A DNA stretch of 44,327 bases from CAYSBE01 sp046309355 (GCA_046309355.1 JBKCPL010000048.1:1-44327), one strand, 5' to 3'; shown: positions 1-7,370, numbered from the stretch's first letter. Numbers and translations are program-made. The notes: a model not told the origin generated them from the sequence alone.

Positions 1-240
1 GCCAAGCTTTTTGATGTTGACCAAAGCACATTAAGCCAGCAAATAAAGATATTTGAAGCACGTCTGGGAGTTGAAATATTTGACCGTAGTTATAAACCCT
101 TGCTTACTACGCCTGAAGGCCGCAAAGTGATTAATAAAATCAAGGAAATCATGGAAAAAGTAGAACAATTGATTGGTCCTTTTAAAGCTGCGCAGCAGGT
201 ATCACCATCCCTACCCTCCTCATCCTCCGATAAGAATTAA
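1..240 (+). CDS. LysR-type helix-turn-helix protein, 3' part only
   Basis: Frame 1 is open from the window edge to TAA at 238-240 and gives 79 residues, so the start lies outside the window. The visible part matches the second half of a LysR-type winged helix: a recognition-helix stretch STLSQQIKIFEARLG, then EIFDRS and TPEGRKV, which are the usual LysR landmarks, followed by a linker helix rich in K, E and I. The protein then ends in a serine/proline tail. The roughly 200-residue effector-binding domain of a normal LysR regulator is absent, so this is either a stand-alone DNA-binding domain or a truncated gene. The reading frame is clean and a strong terminator follows at once, which favours an intact short protein. 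Its target and ligand cannot be inferred. Confidence 0.75.
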   Translation, partial: AKLFDVDQSTLSQQIKIFEARLGVEIFDRSYKPLLTTPEGRKVINKIKEIMEKVEQLIGPFKAAQQVSPSLPSSSSDKN

Positions 241-251
241 GCATTTTATAA

Positions 252-283
252 AAAAAGCCCCGATATGACTACCGGGGCTTTTT
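252..283. terminator. Bidirectional intrinsic terminator
   Basis: Two perfectly complementary 11-nt arms (252-262 and 273-283) enclose a 10-nt loop. The stem is GC-rich inside and ends in A5/T5, so it gives a U-tract in both directions. It sits between the converging LysR-like gene and rplI and can serve both. Confidence 0.85.
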
Positions 284-303
284 CGTATGAATGGATTTGA
301 GCG

Positions 304-744
304 CTACTCTTCTACTACGTCAAGGGCTATTTTCACAGCCACATTGCGGTGCAGATTAAGAATTGCTTCGTATGAACCCAGAGATTTGATATCAGCTACC
401 TCAATCTTTCTGCGGTCAATATCGTAACCAAGCGTTTTAAGCACTTGTGATACCTGCAATGGTGTAACCGATCCAAATATTTTGCCATTGGCACCGGCTT
501 TTGTAGCTATTGATATTTTCATATCTTTCAGCTTCTCGGCCATTACTTCTGCATCGGCTTTCAGTTTTTCACGTTTCAACGCACCTTGACGGTTGTTTTC
601 TTCCTGAATTTTCAGGTTTGAAGCAGTAGCCATTATAGCTAAACCACGCGGAAACAGGTAATTATTCGCATAGCCGTCCTTTACGTTTACTACGTCACCT
701 TGAGCACCAAGGTTTTTCAGATTTTCTTTCAATATAATTTTCAT
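304..744 (-). CDS. rplI: 50S ribosomal protein bL9
   Basis: This is large-subunit protein bL9 (146 aa; the family is about 147-150), which binds 23S rRNA near the L1 stalk base. The N-terminal domain begins MKIILKENLKNLG and carries the family signature GDVVNVKDGYANNYLFPRGLA. A charged helix (about residues 45-75) connects it to the C-terminal domain with GKIFGSVT. It is the last gene of the rpsF-rpsR-rplI operon, 23 nt after rpsR. The ATG at 744 is supported by a purine-rich Shine-Dalgarno sequence (754-760) at normal spacing, which is unusual for this genome. The terminator at 252-283 ends the operon. Confidence 0.97.
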   Translation of the reverse strand: MKIILKENLKNLGAQGDVVNVKDGYANNYLFPRGLAIMATASNLKIQEENNRQGALKREKLKADAEVMAEKLKDMKISIATKAGANGKIFGSVTPLQVSQVLKTLGYDIDRRKIEVADIKSLGSYEAILNLHRNVAVKIALDVVEE

Positions 745-753
745 AAAATCGGT

Positions 754-760
754 CCTCCCT
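754..760 (-). promoter_or_regulatory. Strong Shine-Dalgarno sequence of rplI
   Basis: Read on the minus strand the site is AGGGAGG, 9 nt before the rplI ATG. It can form seven consecutive pairs with the 16S 3' tail if one G-U pair is allowed. Nearly all other starts in this window lack such a motif. Confidence 0.7.
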
Positions 761-767
761 GGTTTAA

Positions 768-1046
768 TTATTTTAATTGATCGGCAACGTAAGGCAAAAT
801 GGCCAAATGGCGTGCTTTTTTAACCGCCTGCGAAATTTTACGCTGGTACTTCAATGAAGTTCCGGTAATTCTGCGAGGTAGTATTTTGCCTTGCTCATTG
901 ATAAATTTCAGCAGGAAATTAGCGTCTTTGTAGTCGATATACTGTATTCCGTTTTTCTTAAAACGGCAGTATTTCTTCTTCTGAGGCGCTTCCGGAGTAG
1001 TGTTAAACACCATAGCCGGGTTTACTTGTGCATTCGGTTTGCTCAT
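768..1046 (-). CDS. rpsR: 30S ribosomal protein bS18
   Basis: This is small-subunit platform protein bS18 (92 aa), which pairs with bS6. The core KKYCRFKKNGIQYIDYKDANFL and the motif ILPRRITGTSLKYQRKISQAVKKARHLAILPYV are diagnostic. The first 22 or so residues form a less conserved extension. The gene starts 2 nt after the rpsF stop, and its Shine-Dalgarno (1056-1062) lies inside the last codons of rpsF, so its translation is probably linked to rpsF. In Bacteroidota bS18 helps form the pocket that hides the anti-Shine-Dalgarno tail of 16S rRNA, so a strong Shine-Dalgarno on this gene is notable. Confidence 0.97.
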   Translation of the reverse strand: MSKPNAQVNPAMVFNTTPEAPQKKKYCRFKKNGIQYIDYKDANFLLKFINEQGKILPRRITGTSLKYQRKISQAVKKARHLAILPYVADQLK

Positions 1047-1048
1047 AA

Positions 1049-1450
1049 TTATTTACCCTCCTGTTGTTTTTCTTTTTTGTTTTGATTGAATTCGCCATTG
1101 CGTTTGCGCTGGTTGTAGATAACAGCATGTTTATCCAATGCTGTGGTAAGGTAACGCATGATTCGCTCGTCACGTCTGAAAGCCAGTTCAAATTTAGTAA
1201 TGAAGTCAGGCAAGGCTTTAAACTCAAAAATGTGGTAAAATCCGGTTGTTTTTTTGTCAATCGGATATGCCAGTTTGGTTAAACCCCAGTTTTCTTCATG
1301 AACCAGCTCTCCGGCTTCTTCCTTAATCATGTTACGGAATTTGGAAACAGTATCTTTTAACTGCTCCTCAGAGAGTACGGGTGTGATAATAATCACAGAT
1401 TCATAATCTTTCAAAGCAAGATTTTCTTGCTTTTTGCTTTTTGCTGCCAT
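1049..1450 (-). CDS. rpsF: 30S ribosomal protein bS6
   Basis: This is platform protein bS6 (133 aa), the partner of bS18. The conserved core starts at YESVIIITPVLSEEQL, with GELVHEENWGLTKLAYPIDKKTTGFYHIFEF and the RRDERIMRYLTT strand. An N-terminal stretch of about 15 residues and a lysine/glutamine-rich tail of about 20 residues are extensions beyond the core. It is the first gene of the operon. The ATG at 1450 is the only plausible start and has an A/T-rich leader without Shine-Dalgarno, which is normal for this phylum. Its transcript should start about 30 nt upstream from the promoter at 1484-1514. Confidence 0.97.
   Translation of the reverse strand: MAAKSKKQENLALKDYESVIIITPVLSEEQLKDTVSKFRNMIKEEAGELVHEENWGLTKLAYPIDKKTTGFYHIFEFKALPDFITKFELAFRRDERIMRYLTTALDKHAVIYNQRKRNGEFNQNKKEKQQEGK
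1056..1062 (-). promoter_or_regulatory. Strong Shine-Dalgarno sequence of rpsR
   Basis: On the minus strand the site is AGGAGGG, ending 9 nt before the rpsR ATG and lying within the codons for the last residues of S6 (Q-E-G). Six bases match the canonical AGGAGG exactly. The upstream gene rpsF has no such motif. Confidence 0.8.
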
Positions 1451-1483
1451 TTAATTGATATGGGTTTTTTATTAAAAGGACGG

Positions 1484-1514
1484 CAAAAATAGTCTTATTT
1501 TCAGGAATGCCAAA
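1484..1514 (-). promoter_or_regulatory. Promoter of rpsF-rpsR-rplI
   Basis: Read on the minus strand: TTTG (1514-1511), a 19-nt spacer, then TATTTTTG (1491-1484). This matches the Bacteroidota housekeeping promoter TTTG-N19-TAnnTTTG at every defined position. Confidence 0.85.
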
Positions 1515-1540
1515 GAAAACAACGGATTAGTGCAATTAAA

Positions 1541-2182
1541 TTATTGCGGTATGGTAAACCCGTATTCGTTTTTTATTTGCTCAGCAGTTTTATTCAGCAC
1601 TTTCACTTGCATATTAATATCGGTCAATGGCCTGTTGCTGCTCGTATTTCTGGGTTGAGCCACTATCAGATCGGCCACCTCGATACCTTTCATCACAAAT
1701 CCAAAAACGGTGTAGTTTTTATCCAGGTTTGTATTGTGTTTCATGTTGATATAAAACTGCGAACCGCTAGAAGCTTTGGTGGGATTTACTGCATCGCTTA
1801 ACCGAGCAGTAGCCACTGAACCGCGAATATTTTTCAACGAATCAACGAATTCGGCAGGTATGGTATAGCCCGGACCGCCCTGGCCATCATTGGTAGGGTC
1901 GCTGTCTTTGCTGTTGGGGTCACCGCCCTGAATGACAAAATCAGGTACAATGCGGTGAAATGTGGTTCCGTTGTAAAATCCACTGTCGGCCAGTTTTATA
2001 AAGTTTTGCCGGTGCAAGGGTGTTTGTTTATACAGCCATATATACATGTTGCCGAATGATGTGCTTAGTTCTACAATTTGCTCTGTTGGCGGTGTAGGCT
2101 CAGGGTTTGGATCAAGGGCGCTTTTGGTACAACCTGATACGGCAGCCCATAACAGTAAGGACCAAATCAAACACTTTTTCAT
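1541..2182 (-). CDS. Cyclophilin-type peptidyl-prolyl isomerase, lipoprotein
   Basis: This 213-aa protein is a cyclophilin that isomerises prolyl bonds, probably in the periplasm. An N-terminal signal ends in a lipobox with Cys18 (VSGC), followed by a proline-rich linker to about residue 37. The catalytic domain (about 40-195) carries NFIKLADSGFYNGTTFHRIVPDFVIQGGD and SSGSQFYI, which are the family's arginine/phenylalanine and glutamine active-site segments. The C-terminal segment contains AEQIKNEYGF. It is preceded by its own promoter (2208-2237) and stands alone between hsp20 and the ribosomal operon. The client proteins are unknown. Confidence 0.92.
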   Translation of the reverse strand: MKKCLIWSLLLWAAVSGCTKSALDPNPEPTPPTEQIVELSTSFGNMYIWLYKQTPLHRQNFIKLADSGFYNGTTFHRIVPDFVIQGGDPNSKDSDPTNDGQGGPGYTIPAEFVDSLKNIRGSVATARLSDAVNPTKASSGSQFYINMKHNTNLDKNYTVFGFVMKGIEVADLIVAQPRNTSSNRPLTDINMQVKVLNKTAEQIKNEYGFTIPQ

Positions 2183-2207
2183 AATTGCATGGTATTGTTA
2201 ATAGATT

Positions 2208-2237
2208 CAAATGTATGCATCAGGGCATAAAAACAAA
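2208..2237 (-). promoter_or_regulatory. Promoter of the cyclophilin gene
   Basis: Minus strand: TTTG at 2237-2234, an 18-nt spacer, then TACATTTG at 2215-2208, a full TAnnTTTG match. It overlaps the hsp20 terminator. Confidence 0.65.
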
Positions 2238-2271
2238 ACGGGCAGAGTATAAAATACCCCGCCCGGTTTTG
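2234..2271 (-). terminator. Terminator after hsp20
   Basis: On the minus strand, arms CAAAACCGGGC and GCCCGTTTTG pair with one bulged base. An inner GTAT/ATAC stem strengthens the hairpin, and a T-rich run follows. It sits 27 nt after the hsp20 stop. Confidence 0.7.
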
Positions 2272-2297
2272 CTTAACTTATGAAAAAAACTACACTT

Positions 2298-2753
2298 TTA
2301 CTTAACAGATATGGTCGTTTTGTTGTCCTTCATCTCTGATTTTGGAACAACTACCAGCAACACTCCATCGGTGTAGGTTGCGGCTATGTCTGACTTTACT
2401 GTATTTTCCGGCAACGTAAACGACCTTGAAAACTTACCGTAATAGCTTTCTACCACATGGTATTTGCTGCTGCTGTCCTCGGTCTTTAATTTACGTTCAC
2501 CGCTCAATGTGAGTACATCGCCTTCTATATCTATGGCGATTTCTTCTTTCTTCATTCCCGGAAGTGATACATGCAATTCAAATGCTTTAGCATTTTCGGT
2601 TACATCTACACGGGGGGTAAAGAAAACATGGCGTTCAAATTTGCCTGCTGTTTCATTGAACATGCTATCAATCATGCTCATCATTTGACTTGGAAATATT
2701 GAATCCCTCAACATTTCGCGTGCACTGGTTGGTTTAAATTTTATGAGTGTCAT
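2298..2753 (-). CDS. Small heat-shock protein, Hsp20 family
   Basis: This 151-aa protein is an ATP-independent holdase chaperone. Residues about 1-45 form the variable N-terminal arm. The alpha-crystallin domain (about 46-140) shows TPRVDVTENAKAFELHVSLPGMKKEEIAIDIEGDVLTLSGERK in overlapping segments and the later FSRSFTLPENT and TYTDGVLLVVVPK. The C-terminus lacks a clear I-x-I motif but ends TTISVK. The gene is monocistronic, with a terminator at 2234-2271. The 45 nt before the ATG contain two palindromes (2768-2780 and 2782-2795), so heat or stress control by a repressor or RNA structure is plausible. Family assignment is secure; regulation is inference. Confidence 0.95.
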   Translation of the reverse strand: MTLIKFKPTSAREMLRDSIFPSQMMSMIDSMFNETAGKFERHVFFTPRVDVTENAKAFELHVSLPGMKKEEIAIDIEGDVLTLSGERKLKTEDSSSKYHVVESYYGKFSRSFTLPENTVKSDIAATYTDGVLLVVVPKSEMKDNKTTISVK

Positions 2754-2767
2754 ATCAATTTGTATTG

Positions 2768-2795
2768 CTATGCCGCATAGTTTTCAAATTTGAAA
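2768..2795. promoter_or_regulatory. Two adjacent palindromes upstream of hsp20
   Basis: 2768-2780 is CTATGC-C-GCATAG (6-bp arms, 1-nt centre). 2782-2795 is the perfect 14-bp palindrome TTTCAAATTTGAAA. They lie 15-42 nt upstream of the hsp20 ATG, where operators are expected. Confidence 0.5.
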
Positions 2796-2817
2796 CCAAC
2801 GCATAAGAAGCGACACA

Positions 2818-2868
2818 ATGGCTTATTATTCGCTTTTATTAGCTCTTAATTTACTAATATTAAGCCAT
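2818..2868. repeat. 13-bp inverted repeat after the TPR gene
   Basis: Arms at 2818-2830 and 2856-2868 are complementary at 12 of 13 positions around a 25-nt loop. The element starts just 6 nt beyond the stop codon of the TPR lipoprotein gene. It may end or protect that transcript, though no T-run follows. Confidence 0.5.
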
Positions 2869-2874
2869 ATTGGC

Positions 2875-4230
2875 CTATTTGATGTGCTTATTGATGATAA
2901 AGCTGATTTTTTTAGCCAGTTCGTTTTCAATTTCTATTTGCAATACTGATTTGTCTAAAAGCTCACGTTGGGTAGTTGCAAAGCGTTCGCGCCATTCATT
3001 GCTTACCTGGGGCAGGTAGTTGCCTTTGGGTAGTTCAGGGTATATATTCTCGGGCTTACCGGTGTAATTTATTTTGTGAATTTTATCGGTGCGTTCCAGC
3101 GCTAATTCATCGGTGAATAAAACGGTAGAATCTTGAGTGCGAATAAGGGTTACCCGAAAACGATAGGACAGTTCAATCCCTTTATGCGAATCGTTCAGCA
3201 GTATTTTTTTGAATTTGGTGATGTATGTGTAGGTTCCGGTGTAGGGATTTAAAATCTGGTCCGATACGGCCTCATACGCATCCGTAGGTTTCGATTTGAT
3301 TTCGTACGCAGTATCTACACTATTTAGTAATTCAATCCATACCACGTAAGATAATGTGGTGTTTTTAGCTGCTTCTATTACCTGAGTCGTTGTGCTTATA
3401 TCTTGCCAACCGCGGGTGGTTAATTTATCACGCATGGTGTTTGGTCCCCACAATTGCAGGTAAGCCGTGTTGTTTTTTGATACCTGAACATCCATTGTTC
3501 GTTCGAATGTCGACATATCTACAGGTGTGTTGGTATGCACAGGAAAAATACCCAATTTTAATGTGGCTTTGCTTTTGGCCAATTCGCTCATAGCAGCGGC
3601 ATCTTTATACTGTGGGTCTAGCGCCAGCAGTTTGTTCCATACGCTGTAAGCTTCTTTAAACCTCGAGGCCTGCATCAGCTGTGAGGCTTTCTTATGCAGT
3701 GCATCGTATACGGTGTGTATGCGCAAAACAGAAATGCCGCGGTAAGAGGTATCCAGTTGCGCAATTTGTGCAAATTTGGTTTCAGCCTGATCGTATTTTT
3801 TCTGATTCATCAGTACCAGGGCTTCATCAAACACCTGCGAAGCATACTCGGCACACACATCATCGTACACCTCCCTGTATTCAACCGGCCAGTCGAGCTC
3901 CACTCCTACACGTTGCGCATTGGCAAAAAATTGTTCTGCGAACTGGTATTGTTCAATGGATTCTTTGATGCGGTTGGCTATCACCAGCTTGCTGAATGAG
4001 GCAAACTTGGTCGTCAGAATTTTTTGTCCGCTACTTTTTAAACCGGCTTTTGCTTTGTCGTTTTTGGGCTGCTGCAGCACTACATTGTAGTAGTACTTTG
4101 CCGCATCATCATATTCCTCGCGTTGTTCGGCAGCAGCAGCCAATTGCATCAATTTGCCCCTACTACTGCACTGAATAAACAGCGTAGCTGTAATGAAAAC
4201 TGCTGTAATAAACCGAAATTGCTTCATCAT
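2875..4230 (-). CDS. Lipoprotein with TPR-like repeats, function unknown
   Basis: This 451-aa protein starts at the ATG 4230, which overlaps the argS stop by one base (TAATG). An in-frame ATG 72 nt further upstream lies inside argS and would bury the signal peptide. Residues 1-21 are a signal ending in a lipobox with Cys21 (FIQC), so it should be lipid-anchored in the envelope. Residues about 30-215 hold TPR-like helical pairs, for example EEYDDAAKYYYNVVLQQPKNDKAKAGL, KKYDQAETKFAQIAQLD and RFKEAYSVWNKLLALDPQYKDA. From about 220 a mixed region begins TLKLGIFPVHTN, reminiscent of lipoproteins with a CsgG/LpoB-like beta domain, but I cannot confirm that. It is the last gene of the redoxin-SDR-argS unit. 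Confidence 0.8.
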   Translation of the reverse strand: MMKQFRFITAVFITATLFIQCSSRGKLMQLAAAAEQREEYDDAAKYYYNVVLQQPKNDKAKAGLKSSGQKILTTKFASFSKLVIANRIKESIEQYQFAEQFFANAQRVGVELDWPVEYREVYDDVCAEYASQVFDEALVLMNQKKYDQAETKFAQIAQLDTSYRGISVLRIHTVYDALHKKASQLMQASRFKEAYSVWNKLLALDPQYKDAAAMSELAKSKATLKLGIFPVHTNTPVDMSTFERTMDVQVSKNNTAYLQLWGPNTMRDKLTTRGWQDISTTTQVIEAAKNTTLSYVVWIELLNSVDTAYEIKSKPTDAYEAVSDQILNPYTGTYTYITKFKKILLNDSHKGIELSYRFRVTLIRTQDSTVLFTDELALERTDKIHKINYTGKPENIYPELPKGNYLPQVSNEWRERFATTQRELLDKSVLQIEIENELAKKISFIINKHIK

Positions 4231-6011
4231 TACATGCGTTCGGGAACATTTATGCCTAGTAGACTGAAGGCGTCCTGTACAACATAGCCTGTGAGCCGGC
4301 ATAGTATTAAACGTATATGGCGTGTTTGTTCATTAGGTTCACGCACAATCGGACATTCGTGGTAAAACTGATTAAACGCCTTGGCAACATCATAGCTATA
4401 ATTAGCTATAACTGCGGGCGACATTTCCCGGGCGGCCTCTTCAACTATAATCGGGTATTGACCTAGAATTTTTATGAGCTGCCGTTCTGTAGGGTGTATA
4501 TCGGCAGCTGCTATTTTCTGAACGTTGAAATCGCCAACAGTACGCAAAATGGAGCGTATGCGTGCATAGGTATATTGTATAAACGGTCCGGTATTTCCAT
4601 GAAAATCGATTGATTCGGCCGGATTGAACAGCATTTTTTTACGTGGATCTACTTTTAGTAAAAAGTATTTCAACGCACCCATGCCAATAATTTCATAAAG
4701 CTGTGTAAGCTCACCGGCTTCGAGTCCCTGAGTTTTGCCCAGAGCCAATGTGGTTTCTTCGGCTGTAAGTACCATATCGTGCATCAGGTCATCGGCATCA
4801 ACCACGGTACCCTCGCGCGATTTCATTTTGCCTTCGGGCAACTCTACCATGCCATAGCTCATGTGGTAAATTCCATCGGCATAAGGCCTGCCCAACTTAC
4901 GGCAAATTAATTGCAGCACTTTAAAGTGATAATCCTGCTCATTTCCTACTACATAAACAGAACGTTCGCATCCGAAATCAGTAAATTTTAATTCGGCAGT
5001 TCCTATATCCTGGGTGATATAGACGGATGTTCCATCGCCACGCAGCAGCAGTTTATGATCCAATCCATCGTCAGTTAAATCAACCCACACCGAGCCATCC
5101 GTTTTTTTATAAAAAACACCCTTGTTAAGTCCTTGTTGCACGATGTCTTTGCCAAGCAAGTAAGTGTTTGATTCGTAGTAATACTTATCAAACGACACGC
5201 CCAGTTTTTTATATGTTGATTCAAATCCGTCATATACCCAGCCGTTCATGGTCTTCCACACCTGAATCGTCTCTTCATCGCCTGCCTCCCATTTGCGCAA
5301 CAATTCCTGAGCTTTAAGTATGGATGGCGCAATTTTTTTAGCCTCTTCTTCGCTTTTGCCCTGAGCCACCAATGCGTTTATTTCCTTTTTGTACTCGGTA
5401 TCAAAAATAACGTAGTATTTGCCTACCAAATGATCGCCTTTCATGCCTGATGATTCGGGCGTTTCGCCATTCCCAAAATACATCCAGGCGTGCATGCTTT
5501 TGCAAATATGGATTCCCCGGTCGTTAATCAGATTGCAGGTAAACACGGTGTAGCCGGCTTTTTTTAAAACCTCAGCTATGCTGTAACCCAGTAAATTATT
5601 CCGAATATGACCCAAATGCAAAGGCTTGTTCGTATTGGGAGATGAGTATTCGATTAACACCTTTTGATGCCTGAGTTCGGCTGCTCCGTAGTTAGTTTGC
5701 ACGGCTGCCGATGCAAGTGCATCCAGCCAAACCTGCGTATGAAGTGTGAGATTTAAAAAGCCTTTTACTACGTTAAATTGTGTTACTGTAAGGCCATGTT
5801 GTATGAGGTGAGAGCCTATTGCTGTTGCCAGTGTTTCCGGTGATGTTCGTGCTGCTTTTATATAAGGAAACACTACAAACGTGTAATCGCCTTCAAAGTC
5901 TGAACGAGTAGGTTCGATGGTTAACTCGTGGTCGTGTGCTGATATCTGATACACGGCTTGTAACGCCTGTACCAGCTCGGTTTTTAATTGGTGTTCAACT
6001 TGCTTATTCAT
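4230..6011 (-). CDS. argS: Arginyl-tRNA synthetase
   Basis: This class I synthetase (593 aa) charges tRNA-Arg with arginine. The N-terminal additional domain occupies about residues 1-105. The catalytic core carries the HIGH motif as HLGH (132-135) within SSPNTNKPLHLGHIRNN. The second ATP motif appears as GKMKSREGT, the usual bacterial ArgRS variant of KMSKS. The C-terminal helical DALR anticodon-binding domain begins near GPFIQYTYARIRSI. Length and motifs are complete. It overlaps the SDR gene by 4 nt and the TPR lipoprotein gene by 1 nt. Two tRNA-Arg genes lie about 3-3.5 kb beyond its 5' end. Confidence 0.98.
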   Translation of the reverse strand: MNKQVEHQLKTELVQALQAVYQISAHDHELTIEPTRSDFEGDYTFVVFPYIKAARTSPETLATAIGSHLIQHGLTVTQFNVVKGFLNLTLHTQVWLDALASAAVQTNYGAAELRHQKVLIEYSSPNTNKPLHLGHIRNNLLGYSIAEVLKKAGYTVFTCNLINDRGIHICKSMHAWMYFGNGETPESSGMKGDHLVGKYYVIFDTEYKKEINALVAQGKSEEEAKKIAPSILKAQELLRKWEAGDEETIQVWKTMNGWVYDGFESTYKKLGVSFDKYYYESNTYLLGKDIVQQGLNKGVFYKKTDGSVWVDLTDDGLDHKLLLRGDGTSVYITQDIGTAELKFTDFGCERSVYVVGNEQDYHFKVLQLICRKLGRPYADGIYHMSYGMVELPEGKMKSREGTVVDADDLMHDMVLTAEETTLALGKTQGLEAGELTQLYEIIGMGALKYFLLKVDPRKKMLFNPAESIDFHGNTGPFIQYTYARIRSILRTVGDFNVQKIAAADIHPTERQLIKILGQYPIIVEEAAREMSPAVIANYSYDVAKAFNQFYHECPIVREPNEQTRHIRLILCRLTGYVVQDAFSLLGINVPERM

Positions 6012-6829
6012 GAAAATGGACTGTCTTTTTCTTTTGCAACTACACGATAGACCAGGTTATCGACCCAGGCGGGAAAAAATTTATTGAGCCAGTATGTAAG
6101 GTGGGCTTCTTTACTTAGCAAGCTAAATGATTTACGCTTAACAACGCAGTTAAGTATGCTATCTGCAACCGTTTCGGCCGGCATCAGTTTCGATTCATCA
6201 AACGGTGATTCGGCCTGTGGTTGCCCCTGTTTATTTAACGCAGTGGTGCGAATATTGGAGTTGGTATAACCCGGACATACAATGCCAACGTGCAGGCCAT
6301 TTTTTCGGTTTTCGATACGCAATGATTCTAAAAAGCCGTGCATTGCAAATTTAGATGCTGAATAACCGGCACGTGCAGGTAGGCCTTTTATGCCGGCCAC
6401 AGAACTAATTCCCACTACCGATCCCTGGTTATGAAGTATGTAAGGCAAGGCGTACTTGGTGCAATACACCGTTCCCCAGAAATTAATATCCATGACGCTG
6501 CGCATCACATCAAGGTTTAGTTCGTTAAACAAGGCACGCATGGTTATACCAGCATTATTAATAAGAACATGAACAGTGCCGAATTCCGTCACTGTTTTTT
6601 GAACCCACTCCATGCAATCGGTTTCCACAGCCACATCTACCCTTACTGCAAGTACAGCGGGTGAACCCAGCTGCTCACATGTTTTTTTTACTTGATTGAG
6701 CTTTTCCATATTTCGGGCAGCCAGCGACAGCCTACATCCTGCTCGGGCAAATGCATACGCTGTAGCTTCACCTATACCCGATGAGGCACCTGTTATTAAC
6801 ACTACCTTGTTGTTGAGGTATGTGCTCAT
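6008..6829 (-). CDS. Short-chain dehydrogenase/reductase
   Basis: This 273-aa classical SDR has a Rossmann fold. TGASSGIG near residues 14-21 binds the nucleotide, and NNAG stabilises the sheet. The catalytic set is Ser in ISSVAG and YSASK (Tyr, Lys). An arginine after the second strand (AARNMEKL) suggests NADP(H). The C-terminal extension with LNKFFPAWVDNLVYR resembles membrane-associated SDRs of the DHRS7 type, so a lipid-like substrate is possible but unproven. The stop overlaps the argS start by 4 nt, and the redoxin-like gene ends 4 nt upstream, so it is co-translated with them. Confidence 0.93.
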   Translation of the reverse strand: MSTYLNNKVVLITGASSGIGEATAYAFARAGCRLSLAARNMEKLNQVKKTCEQLGSPAVLAVRVDVAVETDCMEWVQKTVTEFGTVHVLINNAGITMRALFNELNLDVMRSVMDINFWGTVYCTKYALPYILHNQGSVVGISSVAGIKGLPARAGYSASKFAMHGFLESLRIENRKNGLHVGIVCPGYTNSNIRTTALNKQGQPQAESPFDESKLMPAETVADSILNCVVKRKSFSLLSKEAHLTYWLNKFFPAWVDNLVYRVVAKEKDSPFS

Positions 6830-6833
6830 AGGT

Positions 6834-7370
6834 TTATTTCCAAACTATGGGAGTTCCTGCAGCCGGTATCTCCGGATAATCAACTTCCATTCCGTCCAGC
6901 GCACACTCTATGGCATCTTCTAGGTATGCCTGAGTAACTCCGGCTTCCGATTCCCAGTTATCGTCAATGGCGCCTTTGTACACCAGTTCACGTTTTGAGT
7001 TAAATAGGAATACTTCAGGTGTTACTGTAGCACCGAACAGTTTAGCTACTGACTGGTCCTCATCTTTCAGGTATAAGAAACTCAGTTCATTCATTTTAAA
7101 ATGAAATGCAGCACGTTTAACGCCTTCCAGAGAATCATCGGGTTCTTTTGCCGGGTCGTTTGAGTTGATGCCGATAATACCCAGGTTATCATCGTTGTAT
7201 TTTTCAAACAATTTGAGCAGGCGTTGGCTATAAGCCTTGGCCTGAGGTGAGGTATTGCATGTAAACACGATAGCCAGCGCATATTTATCCGCATGATCGT
7301 AATGTGAATGCAATTTATTGTCGTAGCCTTGAAGGCTAAATGCGGGTAGCTTATCTCCTATGTTCAGCAT
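6834..7370 (-). CDS. Peroxiredoxin/thioredoxin-fold protein with altered active site
   Basis: This 178-aa protein starts at the ATG 7370 (MLNIGDKLPAFSLQG), the usual N-terminus of the PRX_like1 group of AhpC/TSA proteins. A longer frame exists, but the likely -10 box at 7393-7400 lies inside it. The fold is supported by LGIIGINSNDPAKEPDDS, FLYLKDEDQSVAKLFGATVTPEVFLFN and ELVYKGAIDDN. In this family the active site normally reads CNHCP and the C-terminus GCSIKWK. Here they read CNTSP (Cys38 kept, second Cys now Ser41) and GTPIVWK, so two of the three usual cysteines are gone. Standard disulfide chemistry is therefore doubtful. It leads the operon with the SDR, argS and TPR genes. Confidence 0.85.
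   Translation of the reverse strand: MLNIGDKLPAFSLQGYDNKLHSHYDHADKYALAIVFTCNTSPQAKAYSQRLLKLFEKYNDDNLGIIGINSNDPAKEPDDSLEGVKRAAFHFKMNELSFLYLKDEDQSVAKLFGATVTPEVFLFNSKRELVYKGAIDDNWESEAGVTQAYLEDAIECALDGMEVDYPEIPAAGTPIVWK

Noticed and set aside
3681..3999. Two overlapping plus-strand open frames inside the TPR lipoprotein gene
   Set aside because: They mirror a convincing minus-strand coding region, show no domain and have no promoter.
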